From an uncultured Ruminococcus sp. (GTDB lineage: Bacteria > Bacillota > Clostridia > Oscillospirales > Ruminococcaceae): a stretch of 64,000 nucleotides of DNA. Below, one piece after another: positions 16,657 through 24,196 of this stretch (its first letter is position 1; every line of letters starts with the position of its first letter). A program made the translations under genes and the position numbers. The stretch spans positions 558,001-622,000 of the forward strand of contig NZ_CAMYUE010000001.1 of NCBI RefSeq assembly GCF_947301925.1. The letters run 5' to 3'. The notes under the pieces were generated by a model. It was not told where the DNA came from. It was given only the letters and a program-made list of their open reading frames with translations, and made no database searches.

Positions 16657-17664
16657 TCAGAAATCAATTATAGTTCCGCCCCAGGATAAACCAACTCCGA
16701 AGCCGACTATCATGACCCTCATGCCTTTTCTGAGCTTTCCTTCAGCCATTGCCATGGACAATGCTATCGGAATTGACGATGATGCCGTATTACCCACATT
16801 TTCAATATTAACATAGAACCTGTCATCACTTATTCCAAGAACTGTTTTAAGAGTGCTGAGCATAAACATATTGGCCTGATGAAAAACAAACAGATCAATG
16901 TCATCCAGCTTTATCGCAGATCTTTCAAGCAGCTCTGCAACTGTTGCAGGAACTACTCTGAGCGAGAAGTCAAACACCTCGGAACCGTTCATATACAGAT
17001 CGTTCTGTGACCGCACATTCCCATTTTCATCTGCTGTCTCAGCCGACGTCTGCTGCGAGCGCTGCATTTTTTCGCCGCCCGCAGGAATGATAAGCGAATT
17101 CTTTCCCGCTCCTTCGGTACCGAGCACAAAGCTTCCTATACCTCCTGTTTCAGTCCTCGATACAAGAGTTGCAGACGCACCGTCACCAATAAGTGTTTTA
17201 AGGCTCCTGTCCTTGTCATTAACGTATCTGCACAGAGTATCCGCTGTTATCAGCAGCGCATTATGTGCCGTTTCCGACTCTATCATGGACTTTGCAACTG
17301 ACAGAGCATAAACAAATCCCGAACATCCCAGGCTTATATCAAAAGCCGCGGTATCAGGTCCCATTCCAAGCATACCGTGAAGTATACAAGCATTTGCGGG
17401 AAGCAGATGATCAGGAAGCTGTGTAACAAAAATAAGAAGATCAATATCTTCAACGCTGATTTTTTCATCTTCAATCAGCCTTACCGCTGCCTTGTAACCC
17501 ATATCAAGGGAGGTTTCGTCATCTGCTGCAACGTGTCTGCATCTTATGCCTGTTTTGTTATATATCTTCTCACTGCTCCATGTATGTATCATATCGACGA
17601 TCATATCATTATCCAGAAGCTTCTCGGGAAGATAATAGCCAACAGCCTTTATCCCGGCATTCAT
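16657..17664 (-). CDS. 3-oxoacyl-ACP synthase III (KAS III/FabH-like)
   Basis: The 335-residue thiolase-fold enzyme carries a complete KAS III triad: Cys114 (SLGCSGFVYA), His262 (VFHQANMFM) and Asn292 (ENVGNTASSS). KAS III enzymes condense an acyl-CoA or acyl-ACP with malonyl-ACP, and divergent members make C-O or C-N bonds in natural-product pathways. It differs from a housekeeping fabH in lacking fab neighbours and in sitting between two dedicated ACP genes. Its start overlaps the stop of the ACP gene upstream (ATGA), indicating translational coupling. Confidence 0.92.
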   Translation of the reverse strand: MNAGIKAVGYYLPEKLLDNDMIVDMIHTWSSEKIYNKTGIRCRHVAADDETSLDMGYKAAVRLIEDEKISVEDIDLLIFVTQLPDHLLPANACILHGMLGMGPDTAAFDISLGCSGFVYALSVAKSMIESETAHNALLITADTLCRYVNDKDRSLKTLIGDGASATLVSRTETGGIGSFVLGTEGAGKNSLIIPAGGEKMQRSQQTSAETADENGNVRSQNDLYMNGSEVFDFSLRVVPATVAELLERSAIKLDDIDLFVFHQANMFMLSTLKTVLGISDDRFYVNIENVGNTASSSIPIALSMAMAEGKLRKGMRVMIVGFGVGLSWGGTIIDF

Positions 17665-17897
17665 TGCTCCTCACCCTTCAGCTTTCCTATACATTTCAGT
17701 ATATCATCAACAATGTACAACGAGGACAGTTCTTCGGAAGGGATCTTTATGTCAAATTCGTTCTCTACCTCGCATACAAGCTCGATAATGTCATATGATG
17801 ACAGACCAAGATCCGTATCGAGCTTGCTCTCGGGTGTAATCACTATGTCATCGTCAAAAATACTGTTTCTTAATATATCACTTAATTTCTCAAACAT
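17661..17897 (-). CDS. Acyl carrier protein (ACP 2 of 3)
   Basis: This 78-residue ACP has its modification serine at Ser34 in DLGLSSYDIIELV. The ATG at 17897 has GGAG upstream (AAGGAGAAGAAA). The gene overlaps the KAS III start by four bases, so the KAS III enzyme and this ACP are likely partners. The helix II sequence (DIIELVCEVENEFDIKIP) is the most typical of the three ACPs and resembles carrier proteins of fatty-acid or polyketide type. Confidence 0.9.
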   Translation of the reverse strand: MFEKLSDILRNSIFDDDIVITPESKLDTDLGLSSYDIIELVCEVENEFDIKIPSEELSSLYIVDDILKCIGKLKGEEQ

Positions 17898-17910
17898 TTT
17901 CTTCTCCTTA

Positions 17911-18918
17911 TCACCAAAGATCTGATCTGTCCAGACCTGGGAAATGCTTCTTTGCTTCTTCAAGGTTTCTGATTATCCCGACACAAAGAGGCTTTCCGGA
18001 CTCGTCGCGCTGAAGTCCAGCTATACACTGCATGAAGTACTCATAGTTGTTATGGAAAGTCGTTATACCAAAAGCCTGAACGACTATTCCTATCAACGTA
18101 GGCGGCCAAAGCTGTGAACAGTAGAATTTGTTCCTGAATCCAACATTATTCTTCTGAGCCATCCACGGGACAGAAAGAAGCTTCATAAGACTCATTATAA
18201 ATTCTTTATGTGTCCTTGCAGTCAGAAGCTCTTTATCATAGCATTCAAAGCTCTCAGAGCTTTCATCCCATTTAAAGAAAGACGCTTTTATATCTTCAAG
18301 CTTAACAACAAAGCCATCTTTATCATAGGTGATATGATTCGCAAAACTATTGAATATCACTCTATTTCTGTCAATGGTACCATTTACGATAATACTATCA
18401 TCTACGACCAGTTTATCATCCTTGAGAACAGCCTGTGTAAGCTCACGAATACGGTACTCGCTGCGCTGCTGTTGCCTTGCTTCCCTATATAACATACACG
18501 CTCCGAACATCAGTTCAAATACATGGCGGCAACATAGAGCAAACTGATCCGTTAGAAAGACCGCATTCGGCTCCAGCTTCTTCCCTACAGTCTTTTCTTT
18601 CAGATTCCTTGCAAGGAACTTATATGCACAAGGGATACCCTGACTTCCCTTAAAGGTCCTGTCAAGCTCCGCGTCTGTTATAATGCCGTCACTGTCAAGC
18701 TTTATGCTTATTATAGTCGGCAGTTGTATGTCATAATTTTGAACATCAGCCATATTACACTGAGTCGCTATTATCTCTACCGATGAATCTTCAAGTTCCC
18801 TGTAGAAATACTGTCCGAATCTGAGGCAGCAGGCTCCGTCGAGTATCAGCTTTCGGTGAAGCTCCACTATGCTCTCGATATCAATTTGCTTTACCGCTTC
18901 AATTTCCTCAAGCTTCAT
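17911..18918 (-). CDS. Unrecognised 335-residue protein of the ACP cluster
   Basis: I cannot place this protein in a family. It is 335 residues long with no signal peptide or membrane segment, and has scattered cysteines (ACCLRFG near residues 30-36, FALCCRHVFELMFGACMLYRE near residues 126-146). A notable conserved-looking end segment contains SQLWPPTLIGIVVQAFGITTFHNNYEYFM. It overlaps the upstream ACP gene by 11 bases and precedes the second ACP gene by 13 bases, so it is embedded between two carrier proteins. An acyltransferase or condensing role acting on carrier-bound substrates is plausible by position only. Confidence 0.75.
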   Translation of the reverse strand: MKLEEIEAVKQIDIESIVELHRKLILDGACCLRFGQYFYRELEDSSVEIIATQCNMADVQNYDIQLPTIISIKLDSDGIITDAELDRTFKGSQGIPCAYKFLARNLKEKTVGKKLEPNAVFLTDQFALCCRHVFELMFGACMLYREARQQQRSEYRIRELTQAVLKDDKLVVDDSIIVNGTIDRNRVIFNSFANHITYDKDGFVVKLEDIKASFFKWDESSESFECYDKELLTARTHKEFIMSLMKLLSVPWMAQKNNVGFRNKFYCSQLWPPTLIGIVVQAFGITTFHNNYEYFMQCIAGLQRDESGKPLCVGIIRNLEEAKKHFPGLDRSDLW

Positions 18919-19153
18919 TTGTCACCTCTCCCATTCTGCACGAATAGTCATAAAGCTTGCTCAGCGAATTGACTTGAGTGATATCGTTGGTATCTATCCT
19001 AATGCCAAGCTCGCTCTCTACCTGTGATACAATACTGTATAAGGTAAGAGAATCAATGCCCATTGTCTCAAATGAATCCATTTTCTTAGCTTCCTCGGTA
19101 TCAATACCAAATCGTTCGCATATCATGCCGACAAACTTATCATAATCTATCAT
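18908..19153 (-). CDS. Acyl carrier protein (ACP 1 of 3)
   Basis: This 81-residue ACP has its modification serine at Ser35 (FETMGIDSLTLYSIV). I use the ATG at 19153, one base beyond the TAA stop of the GNAT gene. AAAGGG lies upstream, and a GTG nine bases further upstream is an alternative. Its 3' end overlaps the next gene. Three different ACPs in one small operon is unusual and suggests three distinct carrier-bound intermediates or interaction partners. Confidence 0.88.
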   Translation of the reverse strand: MIDYDKFVGMICERFGIDTEEAKKMDSFETMGIDSLTLYSIVSQVESELGIRIDTNDITQVNSLSKLYDYSCRMGEVTNEA

Positions 19154-19154
19154 T

Positions 19155-19922
19155 TTACACACCCTTTCGCATAACGTAATACTTTAAGAAATCATTCTTT
19201 TCAAAGCCATAGCTTTTGATTATCCTGTTGCTATCATGGTTGTTTTCTTCCACCCATGCCCAGAAATTACTGATCTTGTCATATTCGGAGAGGATATACG
19301 ACAAAAGAAGTATACCTGCTCCGGAACCGTTGTATTCGGTGCTGCAAGCCAGCATATGAAGATAGCAGGTCGAACTGCTGACCATTTCATAAAGATAAAC
19401 GCCAACGACAGCATCATTGACCTTAGCGCAGATAAGCTCTTCATCGTTTATCATTTCAGTTATCTTCTTCCGCGAAGGGAATCTTGCCACTTCATCAGAA
19501 AAAGCCTGGTGAAGTACATTTTCAATCTCATCTATCATGGAAGTATCTGTACGGCATACTGTGATATCACTGTAAAGCGGAGCTATATCCTCGTATCTGA
19601 AAGGGAGTTCACATTTTTTTCTGTTCATCTCCCACATCTGATAATGCTGGAATTTCTCAAAGGAATTATCCTCCATGATATCTATGTACTCTATGATATC
19701 AGTTTCTCTGCCTATGAGTTCAATTGTCTTGCTGTAAGGAGAGAACTGAGGCAAATCAATATAATCAAAAAGCTCTCCAAATGACTCTTTTTCTTTCAGA
19801 ATAAAGGAAAAGTGCACATATTCTCCCTGTATATAATACATACAAACCATATCCGTCCCAAAACAGAAATCAGAATCCTCCGCCGAAGAGTATGCACATA
19901 TCTCGTCTCTTGATATAAACAC
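19155..19922 (-). CDS. GNAT-family N-acyltransferase
   Basis: The C-terminal half (about residues 125-255) has the GNAT fold: an acceptor strand (ELICAKVNDAVVGVYLYEM), the acyl-CoA-binding region (LACSTEYNGSGAGILLLSYIL) and the terminal strand (NRIIKSYGFEKND). The N-terminal 120 residues are unassigned. It is the first gene of the ACP run and may transfer an acyl group from an ACP or CoA to an amine. The start is doubtful: the GTG at 19922 has only a weak purine-rich sequence upstream and lies near the recombinase remnant, so the 5' end may have been altered. An ATG at codon 25 with GGGACGG upstream is an alternative. Confidence 0.75.
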   Translation of the reverse strand: MFISRDEICAYSSAEDSDFCFGTDMVCMYYIQGEYVHFSFILKEKESFGELFDYIDLPQFSPYSKTIELIGRETDIIEYIDIMEDNSFEKFQHYQMWEMNRKKCELPFRYEDIAPLYSDITVCRTDTSMIDEIENVLHQAFSDEVARFPSRKKITEMINDEELICAKVNDAVVGVYLYEMVSSSTCYLHMLACSTEYNGSGAGILLLSYILSEYDKISNFWAWVEENNHDSNRIIKSYGFEKNDFLKYYVMRKGV

Positions 19923-20053
19923 ATTGGAAATGATCTTCTTCGAGCAGTTTCAGGCTCAGTAATCAAGCATCCAATATACTCACCGACATTGAAAGAAGTG
20001 CGAAAAGTTGATAATCCTCCAACAGTTGTCACCCACCCAAAAGGACAACCAAA

Positions 20054-20842
20054 TTACGACTGATTGATTTCCACGCTATTCTGCGGAAGTAAGAGGTTTC
20101 TGCTGTCTGTGAGGGGCTTGCTGATGAACTTGTAGTAAATGTCAACCTTGCGAGGGGCGTTGTGTTCTTCGGGACGGGCGTGGACTACAATAAACTCTAT
20201 CAGGTCAAGGCACAGCTCACGGGTAAGGCACGGCGCATCGCTCCACTTTTTCAAACGCTGAATGAATTTCTCAACGTCCTGTTCGTCCTGCTGTTCCTGC
20301 ACTCTTGCTTTGCGGTACTGCTCTGCCTGTGCCGTAAGCTCCTTCTGCTCGGCAGTATACTTTTCAAGCATTCTCGCACTCAGATCTTCGGGAAGCTTGC
20401 CGAGCATTCTTTCCTCGTAGGTCTTGCTGATGATCGTGTCAAGCTCCGCCAGACGGCTCTCAGCCTGTTTCAGAAGCCGGCTCTCATCCTCGGTCTGCTG
20501 TTTACGCTCATTCGCCTTGATTGCAAGATAACGCTGTCTCTCGCTGTTCTCGTCCTCAATGACACGTTTCGCCCTTGCACGAATATCCTCAAGCACCAGC
20601 CCCTCAATGATACGCTGTAAAATTGAATGCGAGGAGCATACCTCCTTGCCGTGATTTGCATAAGTGTTGCAGATATAGGTGACGAGCTTATATTTGCCAC
20701 GCTTTTTTGATTCATGGAACGTGGTGTTGTTTTTCAGCTTTGCCCCACAGTCGGCACAGTACATCAGACCGCCGAGCGGAAGTATCACTCCGCTTTTCGT
20801 GACCTTGCCATGACTGCATGACTTGTTGACCTCCTGCAGCTC
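20054..20842 (-). pseudogene. Large serine recombinase, C-terminal remnant
   Basis: The reading frame encodes only the C-terminal part of a large serine recombinase: the zinc beta-ribbon (GGLMYCADCGAKL with later Cys residues), a long coiled coil rich in Glu, Lys and Arg (about 100 residues), and the terminal DUF4368-like region. The catalytic resolvase domain and the beginning of the recombinase domain are missing. The recognisable frame ([17 protein letters not shown]) runs to about 20838 and breaks where the CobW-type sequence begins on the other strand. No catalytic serine remains, so it cannot recombine DNA. It marks the edge of a lost mobile element. Confidence 0.88.
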
Positions 20843-21569
20843 CGTTGTTTCTGTGGTGGACGCAGACCGTATTTACAATGAGTTTCTCCGTGAAATTTCA
20901 ATGGAGAACGATACGGAGGAGGGCGATATCATCAATCTTATCATAGACCAGATCGAGTTCTGCAACCTTATTATCCTCAACAAGACCGATCTTCTCAGTG
21001 CAGAACAGGTAACGGAAGTTACTGAGGCGATCCGTGATATTCAGTCTGAGGCTGAAATAATTCCGTGCGTGAACAGTGAAGTCGATACGGATAAAATACT
21101 TCACGGCAAAGAGTTCGACTATCACAGTGTTCTTGCTTCATCTTCCATACAGCGTGCCCTAAATACCAATGAGCCTGCCGACATGGAAGCGTGTATGGAC
21201 GAATACGGTATCACTTCCTTCGTATATGAGGAAGTCCGCCCCTTTGACCGCGATAAATTTATGGCACTGGTCGACGAGTATCCCACAGAGCTTATCCGCA
21301 CAAAGGGCTATGTCTGGTTTGCCGACGATGATGTGCATATCCAGCTTTTCGAGCAGGCAGGACGCAACGCAAGCGTCACCGAGCTTAACGAGTGGCTCGC
21401 CTCCTGCCCGCAGGAGGAGCTTGACGTTATGTTTGAGAACTACCCCGATCTGAAAGATGATTGGGACGATCAATACGGCGACCGTATAAATCAGCTCGTA
21501 TTCATCGGGAAAGGATATAAAAAGGCAGATATTCTTTCAAAGCTCAATGCCTGCCTTGCAACTGCATAA
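20841..21569 (+). pseudogene. CobW/P47K-family GTPase (zinc metallochaperone type), 5' truncated
   Basis: The frame carries the middle and C-terminal parts of a CobW-family GTPase: the segment [15 protein letters not shown], the G4 motif NKTD ([15 protein letters not shown]) and the CobW C-terminal domain ([28 protein letters not shown]). The N-terminal part with the P-loop and the metal-binding CXCC motif is absent. The frame simply opens at the recombinase junction with a TTG and no ribosome-binding site. Members of this family deliver zinc or other metals, and the downstream zinc-type permease fits. The gene is probably inactive. Confidence 0.85.
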
Positions 21570-21587
21570 ATAACAGCATAAGCGCAG

Positions 21588-21611
21588 AAGTGCAGAAATA
21601 CTTCTGCACTT
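21588..21611 (+). terminator. Hairpin between CobW remnant and permease
   Basis: AAGTGCAG and its complement flank an eight-base loop. The downstream tract is TATAAT rather than poly-T, so it may be a weak terminator or simply a hairpin. The permease ATG is 24 bases further on, behind GGAGTG. Confidence 0.35.
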
Positions 21612-21634
21612 ATAATGAATGGAGTGTATAGTAA

Positions 21635-22576
21635 ATGGCTGAAAACCTTGATAAGCTGCGGCAGTATTTTGAATATCCGTTTGTGAGATACGCCTTTGTA
21701 GTCGGGATACTTATTGCATTATGTTCATCACTGTTGGGCGTAACACTTGTGCTGAAGCGCTTTTCTTTCATCGGCGACGGTCTTTCTCATGTGGCATTCG
21801 GAGCTATGTCACTTTCCGCTACAATGCCTGTCATCATAAAAGAGACAGCCTTGTCATTCTCCCACTCCGACAGTCTGAGTCCGGGTATGCAGAATGTCGT
21901 AAACCACATTGCTGAAATGAATAATATGGTCATAGTACTGCCCGTCACTCTGCTGTGTGCCATTCTGCTCCTCAGAACAGGACAAAACACCAAAATAAAG
22001 GGAGACGCCGCTGTTGCAATGATCTCGGTGGGCGCACTTGCCATAGGCTATATGCTTATGAACCGCTACCCTTCGGGGGCTAACATCTCAGGAGACGTAT
22101 GCAGCACGCTGTTCGGCTCGACCTCCATTCTGACATTAAAGCCGGAAGATGTAAAGCTGTGTGTTTATATGTCGATAGTTGTTATTCTGACATATATCCT
22201 TTTTTACAACAAGATATTCCCCGTTACATTTGATGAAAGCTTTGTAAGGGCAACAGGAGTGAAAGCAAGCGCATATAATCTGCTTATCGCTGTTGTTACC
22301 GCCCTTATCATCGTTCTGGCCATGAACCTTGTCGGCTCCCTGCTTATCTCAGCACTTATTATATTCCCTGCGCTTGCAGCTATGAGACTGTTCAGGAGCT
22401 TCCGCGGAGTTATCGTCTGCTCTGCTGTGATCTCGGTTTTATGTGCAGGATTCGGTATCGTATCGTCAATACTGTTCTCAACGCCTGTCGGATCGACAAT
22501 TGTTGTATCAGATCTGGCTGTATTCCTGCTTTTCTCCCTGATATCAGTATTTACTGGAAGAAAAAAGGCTCGCTGA
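21635..22576 (+). CDS. Metal ABC transporter permease (ZnuB/ABC-3 family)
   Basis: This 313-residue, highly hydrophobic protein shows the ABC-3 family pattern. The coupling region (GVTLVLKRFSFIGDGLSHVAFGAMSL) lies near residue 35, a loop motif (DESFVRATGVK) near 202, and the helix pair NLVGSLLISALIIFPALAAMRL near 228. It imports zinc or manganese together with an ATPase and a solute-binding lipoprotein. Neither partner is in the window: they may have been lost with the 5' part of the CobW gene or lie elsewhere. An extra insert (about residues 72-95) before the third helix is not typical. Confidence 0.9.
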   Translation: MAENLDKLRQYFEYPFVRYAFVVGILIALCSSLLGVTLVLKRFSFIGDGLSHVAFGAMSLSATMPVIIKETALSFSHSDSLSPGMQNVVNHIAEMNNMVIVLPVTLLCAILLLRTGQNTKIKGDAAVAMISVGALAIGYMLMNRYPSGANISGDVCSTLFGSTSILTLKPEDVKLCVYMSIVVILTYILFYNKIFPVTFDESFVRATGVKASAYNLLIAVVTALIIVLAMNLVGSLLISALIIFPALAAMRLFRSFRGVIVCSAVISVLCAGFGIVSSILFSTPVGSTIVVSDLAVFLLFSLISVFTGRKKAR

Positions 22577-22619
22577 TTAAAGAGCAGAAAAATATATATA
22601 ATTGTGATGGAGGATAAAT

Positions 22620-23189
22620 ATGAAAAAAACAGTATTATTGATCGCTCTGGCAGCCATAGTAACAGGTATAACAGGTTGCAGCGGTTCTGACAACATTAAA
22701 CTGCCGGATAATAATGCCGGCAATGATCAGACTATAACAAATGCGGCAGATATGACAACAGAAAACGATCAGGCTGCTCAGGACTTTATCAATGTGATAC
22801 CCGAAAAACCTGATCTCAGTAACGGAGAAATAGATATTGATCTGACTCAACTCAGTTCAAGTATGGTATACGCTCAGGTATATGATATGGTGAATAATGG
22901 TGATAATTACCTCGGCAAGACAGTCAAGGTCAAGGGAGCGTTTTCATACTTTCAGGAAACAGACGGAAGAGAGTTTTTTGCCGTACTGATAAGTGATGCT
23001 ACTGCCTGCTGTTCTCAGGGGATAGAGTTTGTTCTGAAGGGAGACTATTCTTATCCTGATGATTACCCCTCTGTGGGAACTGATATAACCGTTGTAGGAA
23101 AATTCGACTATTATAAAGAGAATTATTATACTTACTGTCAGTTGCTCGACGCTGAAATGGAAGTTGATAAGTCGCTGTCGTGGAATTAA
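22620..23189 (+). CDS. Secreted lipoprotein, zinc-operon associated
   Basis: The 189-residue protein has a lipoprotein signal peptide with lipobox (IVTGITGC, Cys20). A low-complexity linker follows, then a globular domain of about 110 residues that looks like an OB fold (NYLGKTVKVKGAFSY... TDITVVGKFDYYKENYYTYCQLLDAEM). Similar domains occur at the end of membrane proteins found in CobW/zinc-transport operons, which suggests metal homeostasis at the cell surface, but no metal site is evident beyond a Cys pair (ATACC). It follows the permease by 44 bases with AGGAGG upstream of its ATG. Confidence 0.8.
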   Translation: MKKTVLLIALAAIVTGITGCSGSDNIKLPDNNAGNDQTITNAADMTTENDQAAQDFINVIPEKPDLSNGEIDIDLTQLSSSMVYAQVYDMVNNGDNYLGKTVKVKGAFSYFQETDGREFFAVLISDATACCSQGIEFVLKGDYSYPDDYPSVGTDITVVGKFDYYKENYYTYCQLLDAEMEVDKSLSWN

Positions 23190-23351
23190 ATATCCTGTTC
23201 TTTCTCGGAAGATCATAATTGACAGCCTGTCTGTTATTGCGATACAATAATCAAGTATCTGTGCTTCATTTTAATTTCCAAAACGTTAAACTACCATATA
23301 ATTCTGACACATTTTCATCAGCCATTCACTTCCGGAGTATCTATAATTACA

Positions 23352-23390
23352 ATCAAAAGCAGGGATCCCAAAAGTTAATTGTGAGATCCA
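23352..23390. repeat. Dispersed palindromic repeat, copy 2 (partial)
   Basis: This stretch matches the left arm and spacer of the repeat at 9248-9296 (ATCAAAAGCAGG.ATCCC..AAGTTAAT..TGAGAT) with a handful of substitutions and then diverges. The rest of the interval 23190-23420 contains no gene that I can support. Confidence 0.65.
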
Positions 23391-23420
23391 TGAGCGATTC
23401 GAGGAGCATCTTTTCATATA

Positions 23421-23460
23421 AAAAGGCTGCGCAGCCAATCGGCCGCACAGCCTTATTTTC
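23421..23460. terminator. Bidirectional terminator between convergent genes
   Basis: AAGGCTG and CAGCCTT close a stem whose inner part (GCC/GGC) also pairs. It is flanked by AAAA on the left and ATTTT on the right, so it can end the zinc-permease transcript and the minus-strand membrane-protein gene. Confidence 0.7.
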
Positions 23461-23506
23461 TGAGCTTTAATGGTTCTTTATAAATACACTGCTTTCAGTA
23501 AAGCCT

Positions 23507-24136
23507 TTATACCGAAGCGATTATACATATCAGAAGAACCGCCGTCATAAGGATATGGAACTTGCTTTTGGATACCGCCTCCCGCAGAGTCAGCTGACGG
23601 AACAGCATACGCGAGAGTATACCGTAGATAGCAGGCATGAGAACTGCAATAAGTGCCGCACCGTCAAGTCCCGCTTTCATGCAGAGGAAGAAAAACAGCA
23701 ATGCAATTGCCTCAAGCACCAGCACCTCCATGCCCACATTTACTGTGTCGCCCGTCTTTTTTGCACTTTTTACAGAAGACGGCTCAAAAGAGAGTATTGC
23801 CGCTGCTTTATCCTCAGCTTCCTTCAGACTTTCGTTCACGGGAGCCTGCGGTCCGGACTCCCCTTCACTGCTGAGCTCAGTTCCGGTAACGATACTTTCC
23901 TCCGCAGCAGGCTCTGTGGGCTCCACGGACTTTTCCCTGTCAGACCGCACACTTTCACTTTTAACGTCAGCTGCCGTATCGTTTGCTTCTTCCTGCGGAG
24001 TATTTCCCTGCTGCACATTTTTATCCGCTTCCTTCTGCTGCTGAAGCTTAGGTGAGGACATTATTTTCTCACGCAGACGTGGATCAAGCGCCGCAAGCAC
24101 TTTGTCAAGATCTTTGTTTACATTCTTATTCTGCAT
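23507..24136 (-). CDS. Unknown membrane protein with charged N-terminal region
   Basis: I do not recognise a family. The 209-residue protein has a cytoplasmic, highly charged and low-complexity N-terminal 130 residues rich in Gln, Glu and Ser. Three membrane helices follow (about residues 134-150, 154-172 and 189-208). The N-terminus (DLDKVLAALDPRLREKIMSS) is predicted helical. I use the ATG at 24136, behind GAAGGGC, rather than the upstream start in the same frame. It lies 60 bases downstream of the esterase gene on the same strand and may be cotranscribed. Similar small proteins are common hypothetical genes in Ruminococcus. Confidence 0.7.
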   Translation of the reverse strand: MQNKNVNKDLDKVLAALDPRLREKIMSSPKLQQQKEADKNVQQGNTPQEEANDTAADVKSESVRSDREKSVEPTEPAAEESIVTGTELSSEGESGPQAPVNESLKEAEDKAAAILSFEPSSVKSAKKTGDTVNVGMEVLVLEAIALLFFFLCMKAGLDGAALIAVLMPAIYGILSRMLFRQLTLREAVSKSKFHILMTAVLLICIIASV

Positions 24137-24196
24137 ATATTTGCCCTTCTTGATATGTATTTGGTAGGTAGAGACGCTTAGAGGCACCCCTCATGA

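Noticed and set aside
19796..20032. 78-codon minus-strand frame between GNAT and recombinase remnant
   Set aside because: It overlaps the start of the GNAT gene in another frame and matches no family that I know. A fragment of a lost gene remains possible, but there is too little evidence.
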